Shown piece after piece: positions 8,875 to 17,069 of a stretch of 64,000 bases of DNA. This DNA is from an uncultured Mediterraneibacter sp. (GTDB lineage Bacteria; Bacillota; Clostridia; Lachnospirales; Lachnospiraceae): NCBI RefSeq assembly GCF_934309415.1, contig NZ_CAKRDI010000014.1, positions 1 through 64,000 of the forward strand. Reading direction: 5' to 3'. The position numbers were made by a program, and so were the translations under genes. Under the pieces are notes generated by a model that saw nothing but the letters and a program-made list of their open reading frames with translations, did not search any database and was not told the origin of the DNA. Position 1 is the stretch's first letter, and each line of letters begins with the position of its first letter.

Positions 8875-8896
8875 AAAACCGAAACGTTTCGGTTTT
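8875..8896. promoter_or_regulatory. Perfect LacI-type operator downstream of the promoter
   Basis: A 22-bp perfect palindrome, AAAACCGAAACGTTTCGGTTT plus a final T, with the central CG typical of LacI/GalR sites. It starts about 12 bases after the -10 box, so a bound repressor would overlap the start region or block elongation. The LacI-family gene at 9887 in the same operon is the natural candidate regulator. A CcpA-like reading of GAAACGTTTC is possible. Confidence 0.75.
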
Positions 8897-8916
8897 GGAA
8901 TAAGGAGGACGATAAG

Positions 8917-9771
8917 ATGCCATTAGTTACATCAGAAAAGATGCTTTTAGACGCAAAGAAAGGCGGATACGCAGTAGGCGCATTCAATGTAGAGAACATG
9001 GAGATGGTGAAGGCAGTCATTGCAGCAGCAGAGGAACTGAATGCTCCGGTTATGCTTCAGACAACACCTTCTACTGTAAAGTACGGAACACTGGAGACAT
9101 TTGCAGGAATTGTGAAGGCAGAAGCAGCTAAGACAAAGATTCCGGTATGCTTACATCTGGATCATGGCAGCAGTTTTGAACTGGCAGTTCAGGCAATGAA
9201 AGCAGGTTACACATCTGTTATGATTGATGGATCTCATGAAGATTTTGAGAACAACATCGCAGTGACAAAGAAAGTCGTTGATGTAGCGAAGGCATTCGGT
9301 ATCCCGGTAGAGGCTGAGCTTGGTAAAGTCGGTGGTAAGGAAGATGATCTGGAGGCTGACGCAGATACAAACACAGATCCGCAGGAAGCAAAAGAGTTCG
9401 TAGAGCGTACAGGTGTATCTTCCCTTGCGGTTGCAATCGGAACAGCACACGGATTCTATGTTGGAACACCGATCCTTGATAAACCAAGAGTAAGTGCGAT
9501 CAAAGAAGTTGTAGAAGTGCCGCTTGTACTTCACGGAGCATCTGGTTTGAGTGAAGAGGACGTCAGAGAGTGCGTAGAGCGTGGTATGTGCAAGGTTAAT
9601 TTCGCAACAGAACTTCGTGTGGCATATACAGATGCAGTGAAGAAACTGCTTGCTGAAAAGCCGGAGACATTCGATCCGAAGAAACTTGGTGTTGTAGGAA
9701 TCGAAGCAGTCAAAGAGCAGGTAATTGCACGTATGAAGATGTGCGGCTGTGATGGAAAAGCGGACATTTAA
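8917..9771 (+). CDS. Class II ketose-bisphosphate aldolase (fructose/tagatose-bisphosphate)
   Basis: Zinc-dependent aldolase of 284 residues that splits fructose- or tagatose-1,6-bisphosphate to triose phosphates. Visible residues: catalytic Asp82 and zinc-binding His83 in LHLDHG, His178 in GTAHGFY and His206 in LHGASGL; Glu134 sits in VEAELGKVGG. The frame runs open to 8767, but AAGGAGGA at 8902-8909 sets the start at 8917. First gene of an operon with a LacI regulator, sugar kinases and a polyol dehydrogenase, which favours a dedicated catabolic role over housekeeping glycolysis. Fructose versus tagatose specificity cannot be read from the sequence. Confidence 0.9.
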   Translation: MPLVTSEKMLLDAKKGGYAVGAFNVENMEMVKAVIAAAEELNAPVMLQTTPSTVKYGTLETFAGIVKAEAAKTKIPVCLHLDHGSSFELAVQAMKAGYTSVMIDGSHEDFENNIAVTKKVVDVAKAFGIPVEAELGKVGGKEDDLEADADTNTDPQEAKEFVERTGVSSLAVAIGTAHGFYVGTPILDKPRVSAIKEVVEVPLVLHGASGLSEEDVRECVERGMCKVNFATELRVAYTDAVKKLLAEKPETFDPKKLGVVGIEAVKEQVIARMKMCGCDGKADI

Positions 9772-9886
9772 GGAAATCAGAATAACAGAAGAGCTGTAAT
9801 CAGATGTTGCTAAATATTTGAAACTGGCTTTTTCGGGTGGTATCTGCATCGATAAGCAAAGATAGTTAGGAAAGGAGACCGGGAAA

Positions 9887-10996
9887 ATGGGAGCAACAAT
9901 CAAGGATATTGCAAAAAGAACAGGACTCGGTCTGGCTACCATTTCTTCTTATCTGAACGGAGGAAACGTCAGAGAAAAGAATCGAATTAAGATTGAAGAG
10001 GCAATCGAGGAACTTCATTTTGAAGTGAATGAAGTTGCCAGGGGGCTTAAGACGAACCGTACAAAGACAATCGGAATCTTGATTCCGGAGCTGAACAATA
10101 TTTTCTTTGCTGAGATTATTACGGCAGCGGAAGATATTTTGAGAAGTCACGGGTATGCGACCATGATCTGTGACTGTCGTTCAGATGTGAAACGAGAGGA
10201 AGAGGCAGCAGAGTTTCTTCTGCACCGGAGAGTAGATGGAATGATCCTGATGCCTACCGGAGCGGAGAAGAAAGTATTTAAAAAGTTTGCACGGGCCGGA
10301 AAACCTGTGGTAGTAATTGACCGGAAGATGGAAGGAATCCAGTGCGACAGTGTCCTTGTGGACAATGAAGGCGCGGCGGAGGATGCTGTAAATCGGTTGA
10401 TTGCATCAGGTCACAGAAAGATCGGGATGATTTCCGGTCCGGAACAGGTATACACTTCGTTCGAACGACAGAAGGGGTATGAAAAAGCTCTGAAACAGGC
10501 AGAGATAAGTCTGGAAGAATCGTTTGTGGTACGCGGTGATTATACAATCGCCGGAGGAGCGAGAGCGATGAGAAAACTGCTCGAACAGAACACGGATATG
10601 ACGGCTGTCTTTATCTCAAATTATGAGATGATGGTAGGTGCTGTGATGGAAATCAATGATTCCGGAATTAAAGTTCCAGAGCAGTTATCAGTCATTGGAT
10701 ATGATAATGAAGATTTTGCGCGTGCTTCTGTTCCGAAACTTTCGATTGTTACCCAGCCGACCAGGGAGATTGGGGAAACAGCTGCAGAATTAATGCTTGA
10801 AAAACTGGAGGCAGGAGAAAGAATGGAAACGGATACAGAGCAAAAAGTGACCGAAGATGGGGACAAGGCAGATGATGTGGCTGCAAAGAAACAGTATGTG
10901 AAAGAAGCAGAGGATTCGATGAAGACCATCTGGCTGAAGACAGGATTTGTAGAAGGAAAATCGGTGGCAGACAGAATTTGTACAGACATGAAATAA
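9887..10996 (+). CDS. LacI-family transcriptional regulator with C-terminal insertion
   Basis: A 369-residue regulator. Residues 4-50 form the LacI helix-turn-helix and hinge region (IKDIAKRTGLGLATISSYLN); residues 62-300 form the periplasmic-binding-like sensor domain. It probably binds the palindrome at 8875-8896 and thereby controls its own operon. Odd feature: between ELMLEKLEAGE and the terminal strand TIWLKTGFVEG there are about 40 mostly charged residues (about 308-346) that LacI proteins usually lack, explaining the length above the usual 330-340. RBS AAAGGAGA precedes the ATG. Confidence 0.88.
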   Translation: MGATIKDIAKRTGLGLATISSYLNGGNVREKNRIKIEEAIEELHFEVNEVARGLKTNRTKTIGILIPELNNIFFAEIITAAEDILRSHGYATMICDCRSDVKREEEAAEFLLHRRVDGMILMPTGAEKKVFKKFARAGKPVVVIDRKMEGIQCDSVLVDNEGAAEDAVNRLIASGHRKIGMISGPEQVYTSFERQKGYEKALKQAEISLEESFVVRGDYTIAGGARAMRKLLEQNTDMTAVFISNYEMMVGAVMEINDSGIKVPEQLSVIGYDNEDFARASVPKLSIVTQPTREIGETAAELMLEKLEAGERMETDTEQKVTEDGDKADDVAAKKQYVKEAEDSMKTIWLKTGFVEGKSVADRICTDMK

Positions 10997-11082
10997 CGAA
11001 GAATGTTGAGCGTAAATCTCTGTAGGCAGTATGAAACGAGATGAAAAATTCGTGGTAACAGATCGAATCACAGGAGGGGACG

Positions 11083-12603
11083 ATGGGAGAATATTTATTA
11101 GGAATTGATATTGGAACCAGTGCATGTAAGATCGCTGTCTTTGCGAAAGATGGAACGGTTAAAGCAACAGGAACCGGTGATTATCAGGTCTACTATCCAC
11201 ATCCGGGCTGGGCAGAACAGAATCCGGAAGAATGGTGGGAAGCAATCTGTGGCGCCATTCCGAAAGTACTGGAAAAAGGTGATATAAGACCGGAAGAGAT
11301 CAAAGGCATCGGAATTGACGGTCAGAGCTGGTCTGCGATTGCGGTGGATCAGGGAGGAAATGTACTGACGAACACACCAATCTGGATGGATACAAGAGCA
11401 GCAGATATCTGCGATGAGTTCAATGAAAAGATTGGAAAAGATAAGATCTTTGAACTTTGCGGCAACTCCTTACAGCCGTCTTATACAACGGCAAAGATTA
11501 TCTGGTATCAGAGAAATCTGCCGGAAGTGTATGCGAAGACATATAAGATTCTGCAGTCCAACAGTTATATTGCGTATAAACTGACAGGGGAAATGACACA
11601 GGATCTGTCTCAGGGATATGGACTGCATTGCTTTGATATGAGAACAGGAACCTGGAAGGAGAAAATGTGTCAGGCATTTGGATTTTCCTCAGAGATTTTA
11701 CCGGAGATTCACGCCTGCCATGAAGTAATTGGTAAAGTTACAGCGAAGGCAGCCAGGGAGTGTGGACTTGCAGAAGGGACACCGGTTGTGGCCGGAGGAT
11801 TGGATGCGGCATGCGGAACACTTGGAGCAGGAGTTATCCACAGTGGTGAGACGCAGGAACAGGGCGGACAGGCCGGAGGAATGAGCATCTGTACAGATGA
11901 ATATCGTGCGGATGAGCGTCTGATCCTTGGATTCCATGTTGTGCCGGACTGCTGGCTTTTACAGGGTGGAACGACCGGAGGCGGCGGAGTAATGCGTTGG
12001 CTGGAACGGGAATTCGGAGCGTATGAAAGAGAAGAAGGAAAACGTCAGGGCAAGAGTTCACTGGATCTCTTTAATGAAGAGGCGGCAGAAGTTGCACCGG
12101 GAAGTGATGGTGTAATCTTCCTGCCATATATGGCTGGAGAGAGAACTCCGATCTGGGATCCGGATGCAAAAGGTGTTTATTATGGATTGGACTTCAGTAA
12201 GACGAAAGGACATTTTATCCGTGCAGCTATGGAGGGAACTGCATATGCGCTGAAACATAACCTGGATGTGGCGGAAGAAGCCGGAGCGAAGGTAGATGTC
12301 TTACGTGCAATGGGAGGTTCTGCAAACTCTCTGCTCTGGACACAGATCAAGGCTGATATTACAGGAAAACCGATCATTGTTCCGTCTTCGGATACAGCAA
12401 CAACACTTGGTGCTGTGATCCTTGCAGGAGTTGGAATCGGAATGTATCAGGACTTTGATGAGGCAGTGAAACTGACTGTAGAGGAAAAACGTTCCCATGA
12501 ACCTCAGGAAGCAAACCGGAAAGTTTACGATGCAAATTATGAAACATATATAGAACTTTATCAGCAATTAAAGTCAGTGATGAAAAAAAGAGGAGGATGT
12601 TAA
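11083..12603 (+). CDS. FGGY-family carbohydrate kinase (xylulokinase-like)
   Basis: ATP-dependent sugar kinase of 506 residues. The N-terminal phosphate-binding motif is GIDIGTSACKIAVF (6-19); GIGIDGQSW is at about 75-83; the C-terminal half carries the FGGY-type AMGGSANSLLWTQI segment and a TTLGAVILAG nucleotide loop. Resembles xylulokinase, but the neighbouring GatD-like dehydrogenase, PfkB kinase and aldolase suggest the substrate may be a six-carbon ketose. RBS AGGAGGGG. The stop is separated by one base from the next ATG, so the two are coupled. Substrate is uncertain. Confidence 0.87.
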   Translation: MGEYLLGIDIGTSACKIAVFAKDGTVKATGTGDYQVYYPHPGWAEQNPEEWWEAICGAIPKVLEKGDIRPEEIKGIGIDGQSWSAIAVDQGGNVLTNTPIWMDTRAADICDEFNEKIGKDKIFELCGNSLQPSYTTAKIIWYQRNLPEVYAKTYKILQSNSYIAYKLTGEMTQDLSQGYGLHCFDMRTGTWKEKMCQAFGFSSEILPEIHACHEVIGKVTAKAARECGLAEGTPVVAGGLDAACGTLGAGVIHSGETQEQGGQAGGMSICTDEYRADERLILGFHVVPDCWLLQGGTTGGGGVMRWLEREFGAYEREEGKRQGKSSLDLFNEEAAEVAPGSDGVIFLPYMAGERTPIWDPDAKGVYYGLDFSKTKGHFIRAAMEGTAYALKHNLDVAEEAGAKVDVLRAMGGSANSLLWTQIKADITGKPIIVPSSDTATTLGAVILAGVGIGMYQDFDEAVKLTVEEKRSHEPQEANRKVYDANYETYIELYQQLKSVMKKRGGC

Positions 12604-12604
12604 G

Positions 12605-13654
12605 ATGAAAGCAGCAGTTGTATGTGCAAATGAAGACGTACAGTATCTTGATTATGAGGAGCCGATACCGGGACCGGGTGAGGTTAAAGTGAAAGTAAAA
12701 TGTTCTGGTATCTGTGGATCTGATGTTCCACGTGTACTGAACCACGGAGTTCATTTCTACCCGATCGTACTTGGACATGAATTTTCAGGCGATGTTGTAG
12801 AGGTCGGTGAAGGTGTGACGAAAGTAAAAGTAGGAGATCATGTATCAGGAGCACCGCTGAAACCATGTATGAAATGCGATGACTGCCAGAACGGAAACTT
12901 CTCTCTGTGCAAGCACTACAGCTTTATCGGATCCAGAGAGCAGGGATCCAATGCGGATTATGTTGTAATTCCGGAACAGAATGCAGTTGTTTATGATCCA
13001 GGCATTCCGTATGAGCAGGCAGCGATGTTTGAGCCTGCGACAGTAGCAATTCACGGTGTTTACCAGAATGACTATCAGGGTGGACAGTATGTGGCAGTTC
13101 TTGGTGGCGGAACGATCGGAATGTTCACAATGCAGTGGTGCAAGATCTTCGGATCTAAGAAAGTTGTCGTTTTTGATATCAGCGATGAGAGACTGGAGCT
13201 TGCAAAACGTCTTGGAGCAGATGAGGTAATCAACACAACAAAAGAAAATTATATGGAAGAGGCCATGGCAATCACAGGCGGCAAAGGATACGGTTATGTT
13301 TTCGAGACAGCAGGACAGGTTCCTACAATGCATATGGCATTTGAACTTGCAGCGAATAAAGCACATGTATGTTTTATCGGAACACCGCATGTAAATCTTG
13401 AATTCACACCTGCAATGTGGGAGAACATGAACCGTAAAGAGTTCAAACTGACAGGTTCCTGGATGTCCTACAGTGCACCGTTCCCGGGTAAAGAATGGGA
13501 TCTGACAGCTCATTATTTTGCAACAGGACAGCTGAAGTTTGATAAAGGTTTCATTTATAAAATGGTACCAATGAGCCAGGCTCAGGAAGCGTTCCAGATG
13601 TTCAAGACACCGGGAATGGTCAAAGGAAAAGTAATGCTTGTAAACGAGGATTAA
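12605..13654 (+). CDS. Zinc-dependent alcohol dehydrogenase, galactitol-1-phosphate 5-dehydrogenase-like
   Basis: Medium-chain dehydrogenase of 349 residues, the same length class as GatD. The catalytic zinc set is seen at Cys37 and His58-Glu59 (LGHEF). The structural zinc cysteines are 88, 91, 94 and 102. The Rossmann motif LGGGTIG is near 166-172. It would oxidise a polyol or polyol phosphate to the ketose with NAD. RBS GAGGATG overlaps the end of the kinase gene. With the adjacent kinases and aldolase it outlines a polyol-to-triose route; the actual polyol is not determined. Confidence 0.87.
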   Translation: MKAAVVCANEDVQYLDYEEPIPGPGEVKVKVKCSGICGSDVPRVLNHGVHFYPIVLGHEFSGDVVEVGEGVTKVKVGDHVSGAPLKPCMKCDDCQNGNFSLCKHYSFIGSREQGSNADYVVIPEQNAVVYDPGIPYEQAAMFEPATVAIHGVYQNDYQGGQYVAVLGGGTIGMFTMQWCKIFGSKKVVVFDISDERLELAKRLGADEVINTTKENYMEEAMAITGGKGYGYVFETAGQVPTMHMAFELAANKAHVCFIGTPHVNLEFTPAMWENMNRKEFKLTGSWMSYSAPFPGKEWDLTAHYFATGQLKFDKGFIYKMVPMSQAQEAFQMFKTPGMVKGKVMLVNED

Positions 13655-13769
13655 TCAGAGAGGGGGACAGGAGCTTTCATTTAATATAAATAAAACAATT
13701 ATTTAAAACAGTTGGAATATGGATTATCGTATCGATGAAAACTGTGAAGAAGAAAGCTCCGTACCGAAT

Positions 13770-14702
13770 ATGATACTTACAGTAACATTAAATGCTGCGA
13801 TCGACAAACGATATGTTGTGGCAGGTTATCAGATTGGTGAAGTCAACCGTGTGAAAGAATGTGCCTACACACCGGGTGGAAAAGGGCTGAATGTATCCAA
13901 ACCGGCTTCCATTGCAGGAGCAGAAGTGGTTGCAACAGGATTTGTCGGAGGACATGCAGGAAATTATATTGAAGATGCTTTGAAGCCGTTTGGAATCAGG
14001 AGAGAATTTTATCATCTGGAAGCAGAGAGCAGATCCTGCATCAATATCTGGGATGAAGTAAATCATGTACAGACAGAATTCCTTGAGCCTGGATTTACAG
14101 TATCTGAAGAAGAATTCCAGGGATTTGAGAAGCATTTTACAGAACTTGTGAAGAAAGCAGATGTTGTTGCAATGTCAGGAAGTGTACCGAAAGGACTGGA
14201 TGGAACAGCTTATCAGAGACTTGTGAAGATCTGCAAAGATGCAGGGAAGAAAGTAATCCTTGATACAAGCGGTAAGCTGCTTGAGATGGGAATTGAAGCA
14301 AAACCGACCATGATCAAACCGAATATCGATGAGATTCGCATGCTGACAGGTAAGAGCTGTGACAATTTCCAGGACATGGTTGATGCGGCAAAACAGATCC
14401 ATGCAGATGGAGTTGAGATTGTGGCAGTATCCCTTGGAGGAGACGGATCTTTTGTAGTATGTGATGAAGGAATCTTCCGTGCCCGTGTGCCGAAGATCGA
14501 TGCAGTCAATACAGTAGGATGTGGAGACTCTATGATTGCAGGATTTGCATTGGGATTAAGTGAAGGACTTTCAGTAGAAGAGATGCTGAAGAAAGCAAGT
14601 GCAATCTCTGCGGCAGCGGCTTTGAGAGAAGAGACAGGATTCTTTGTAAAAGAAGATATGGAGAAGATTTATCCACAGGTTGAGGTTGAGAAGATTGGGT
14701 AA
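13770..14702 (+). CDS. PfkB-family 1-phosphofructokinase / tagatose-6-phosphate kinase
   Basis: Ribokinase-fold kinase that would phosphorylate a ketose monophosphate to the bisphosphate used by the aldolase of this operon. Starting at 13770 gives MILTVTLNAAIDKRY, the usual N-terminus, and a family-normal 310 residues. An ATG at 13719 would add 17 atypical residues and has no better ribosome binding site. Motifs: GGKGLNVS at 36-43 and GCGDSM at 250-255 with the catalytic Asp253 (GAGD is more usual). It is followed at 38 bases by the aldo/keto reductase. Confidence 0.85.
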   Translation: MILTVTLNAAIDKRYVVAGYQIGEVNRVKECAYTPGGKGLNVSKPASIAGAEVVATGFVGGHAGNYIEDALKPFGIRREFYHLEAESRSCINIWDEVNHVQTEFLEPGFTVSEEEFQGFEKHFTELVKKADVVAMSGSVPKGLDGTAYQRLVKICKDAGKKVILDTSGKLLEMGIEAKPTMIKPNIDEIRMLTGKSCDNFQDMVDAAKQIHADGVEIVAVSLGGDGSFVVCDEGIFRARVPKIDAVNTVGCGDSMIAGFALGLSEGLSVEEMLKKASAISAAAALREETGFFVKEDMEKIYPQVEVEKIG

Positions 14703-14739
14703 AAATAACGAAAAAATAAAAGAAAAAAGGAGCGATAAA

Positions 14740-15744
14740 ATGGCAGAATTTATTAATCCGGCAGATGTGCCAAAAGTAAAATTCTACACAGGTGACGAAG
14801 CACCATGTATCGGAATGGGAACCTTTGGTTCCGACAGATTTACAGCAGATCAGATTGCTGAGGCAGTGGACGGAGCAATCCGCAGTGGATACCGTATGTT
14901 TGACTGTGCAGCATGTTATGGAAATGAGGCGGAGATCGGTAAAGTCTTTAAAGCAGCATTTGAGGAAGGTGTTGTAGAGCGTAAAGATCTTTTCATCATG
15001 ACAAAAGTATGGAACGATATGCATGAGCATGTAGAAGAGGCTTGCAAGAAGAGTATTGCAGATCTGCAGTGTGATTATGTAGATATGTATTATATCCACT
15101 GGCCATTCCCGAACTATCATGCACCGGGATGTGATGTAGAGTCAAGAAATCCGGATTCTAAACCATTTAGTGTGGAAGAATTCATGAATACATACAGACA
15201 GTGTGAAAAACTGGTTGAGGACGGTCTGACAAGATTTATCGGAATCTCCAACATGACAATTCCGAAACTGGAAGCAGTTCTTCCGTTGATGAAGATTAAA
15301 CCGGTTGCCTGTGAGCTTGAGATCCATCCATGTTTCCAGCAGCAGGAACTCTATGATTATCTTGTAGCACATGATATTCAGCCGGTAGGTTACATGCCGA
15401 TCGGTTCTCCGATGAGACCGGAGAGAGATATGTGTCCGGAAGACGTAGCAGATATGCAGACAGAAGTAATGCAGGAGATTGCAAAGGCTCACAACTGTCA
15501 CCCGGCAATCATTGCTTTGAAATGGGCACAGCAGAGAGGAGAGATTGCAATTCCGTTCTCACTGCATAACTATGTAAGCAACTTAAAAGCAATGACAGAA
15601 GATCCGCTGACAGACGAAGAGATGGCAAAGATTGCAACCTTGGAAAAAGGAAACCGTCTTGTAAAAGGACAGGTATTCCTGTGGCACGGTGCAAAAGACT
15701 GGCATGATCTCTGGGATGAAGATGGAGAGATTGTGACACTGTAA
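14740..15744 (+). CDS. Aldo/keto reductase
   Basis: NAD(P)H-dependent carbonyl reductase of 334 residues. The AKR tetrad is complete: Asp55 (MFDCAACY), Tyr60, Lys89 (MTKVWND) and His120 (YIHWPFP). The N-terminal part contains the usual MGTFGSD strand. AAAAAAGGAG before the ATG at 14740 sets the start; the frame is open upstream to 14680. Last gene of the ketose/polyol operon, where it might interconvert sugar and polyol. Substrate unknown. Confidence 0.87.
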   Translation: MAEFINPADVPKVKFYTGDEAPCIGMGTFGSDRFTADQIAEAVDGAIRSGYRMFDCAACYGNEAEIGKVFKAAFEEGVVERKDLFIMTKVWNDMHEHVEEACKKSIADLQCDYVDMYYIHWPFPNYHAPGCDVESRNPDSKPFSVEEFMNTYRQCEKLVEDGLTRFIGISNMTIPKLEAVLPLMKIKPVACELEIHPCFQQQELYDYLVAHDIQPVGYMPIGSPMRPERDMCPEDVADMQTEVMQEIAKAHNCHPAIIALKWAQQRGEIAIPFSLHNYVSNLKAMTEDPLTDEEMAKIATLEKGNRLVKGQVFLWHGAKDWHDLWDEDGEIVTL

Positions 15745-15764
15745 GTGTAAAGCAATTGAATGAT

Positions 15765-15813
15765 AAATACAGTTCTTATATGATGAAAGTAGTCGTATAG
15801 GAACTGTATTTTT
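15765..15813 (+). terminator. Intrinsic terminator of the aldolase-AKR operon
   Basis: AAATACAGTTC / GAACTGTATTT stem followed by a short T run, 20 bases after the aldo/keto reductase stop. Confidence 0.8.
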
Positions 15814-15826
15814 ATGAAAAAATTAA

Positions 15827-15867
15827 ATGGATATGAATAGACCGGTTATAAATCTATTCATATCCAT
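15827..15867. terminator. Second hairpin between convergent operons
   Basis: A perfect 14-bp stem (ATGGATATGAATAG / CTATTCATATCCAT), T-rich on both outer sides. Likely a bidirectional terminator that also serves the minus-strand opp operon. Confidence 0.7.
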
Positions 15868-15924
15868 TATTTTAAATCTCAATTCCAGAAGGTGTCTTAA
15901 CTTTCTGTAAGAAGTACACGTTCT

Positions 15925-16066
15925 GTTACTGTTCACAGGTAACCTGTAAACAGTAACGCATCTCGCCATTTAGAATCGCCTGTGGCGATGGGCGAGATGC
16001 ACTCGGGTCAAAACGTGCATCCTCATAGCTAATCAGCAAGGTGATTAGCTATGTGTGAACAGTAAC
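15925..16066 (-). mobile_element. 142-bp-class three-stem repeat element, copy 2, with 8-bp target duplication
   Basis: The best-preserved copy, in reverse orientation. The outer ends are GTTACTGTTCACA and its exact complement TGTGAACAGTAAC. Directly outside both ends lies CACGTTCT (15917-15924 and 16067-16074), which is what insertion by a transposase would leave. Inside are the 33-base hairpin, the GCATCTCGCC/GGCGAGATGC stem and the CATAGCTAATCA stem. No coding capacity. It lies between the convergent AKR and oppF genes. Confidence 0.85.
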
Positions 16067-16082
16067 CACGTTCTTCAATTAA

Positions 16083-17069
16083 TTACGGATTAGACAGATC
16101 AGAAGCATTATGACAGGCAACCTTATGTCCAGGAGTAACTTCTTTGAATTCAGGAGCCTGAGTTCTGCACTTCTCAGATGCAACAGGACAGCGGCTGCAG
16201 AATGCACAGCCTTTGAAATCTTCTGTTCTTACAGGCTGTTCGCCCTGCAGTTGAGAAAAAGAACTTTTTTTAATATAAGGATCAGGCACAGAAGCGAAGA
16301 GTCCTCGTGTGTAAGGATGCAATGGTGAAGAAAATAAGTCTTCTGTAGCTGCTTCTTCTACCAGTGTTCCGAGATACATAACGCCAATTCTGTCAGAAAT
16401 AAAACGCACTACTCCGATATCATGAGAGATAAAAAGCAGACTCAGGCTCATTTCCTGCTGCAGATCGGAAAGCATATTCAGAATCTGAGCCTGAATCGAT
16501 ACATCCAGTGCAGAGACCGGTTCATCACAGACAATCAATTGCGGATGAATGATCAGGGCACCGGCAATTCCAAGGCGCTGCACCTGTCCTCCGGATAATT
16601 CATGTGGATAGCGGAAATAGTGTTCTTCTGAGAGTCCTACTTTTTTCAAAATTTCCAGAACCTGTCCCTGATATTTTTCAGGACTGTTTTTTTCGTGTAC
16701 TTTTAAGATATCTTCAAGAATAGTGCCGATTCTCTGTCTTGGATTTAAGGCAGAAAGAGTATTTTGAAATATCATCTGAATTTCTTTTCTGTAAGGTCGA
16801 AATTCTTTGTCAGACAGATCGCACAGATTTTTTCCACGATAGAGGATCTGCCCACTGTCTGGTTTTACAAGACCGGTAATTGCACGCCCGGTCGTTGATT
16901 TGCCACATCCGGATTCTCCAACCAGTCCATAAGTTTCGCCGGCATGGATCTGAAGAGAAAGTCCGTCAACAGCACACATCTTCTGTCTGGGTTCAAAAAG
17001 ACGGCGTTTTCCTGTACTTAAAGGATAAGTCTTTTTTAAATCCTTGATTTCAAGCAAACATTCAGACAT
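16083..17069 (-). CDS. Oligopeptide/dipeptide ABC transporter ATP-binding protein (OppF type)
   Basis: ATPase subunit of 328 residues. Walker A GESGCGKS, signature LSGGQVQRL, Walker B LIVCDEPVSALD and the switch-region His in FISHDIG are all present. The C-terminal oligopeptide-transporter tail carries a CAFCSRCP cysteine cluster. The frame extends upstream to 17117, but GGAAAGGAGG before the ATG at 17069 fixes the start. It overlaps the oppD stop (TAATG). Last gene of the minus-strand opp operon, powering the importer with OppD. Confidence 0.92.
   Translation of the reverse strand: MSECLLEIKDLKKTYPLSTGKRRLFEPRQKMCAVDGLSLQIHAGETYGLVGESGCGKSTTGRAITGLVKPDSGQILYRGKNLCDLSDKEFRPYRKEIQMIFQNTLSALNPRQRIGTILEDILKVHEKNSPEKYQGQVLEILKKVGLSEEHYFRYPHELSGGQVQRLGIAGALIIHPQLIVCDEPVSALDVSIQAQILNMLSDLQQEMSLSLLFISHDIGVVRFISDRIGVMYLGTLVEEAATEDLFSSPLHPYTRGLFASVPDPYIKKSSFSQLQGEQPVRTEDFKGCAFCSRCPVASEKCRTQAPEFKEVTPGHKVACHNASDLSNP

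Noticed and set aside
8767..8916. 50-codon upstream extension of the aldolase
   Set aside because: It runs through a repeat element, promoter and operator; AAGGAGGA places the start at 8917.
9151..9942. Long minus-strand open frames opposite the aldolase and other genes (for example 12845-13513, 33133-33780, 39861-40454)
   Set aside because: They lie opposite well-supported genes, are rich in Cys/His/Phe as expected of antisense of biased codons, and lack ribosome binding sites.
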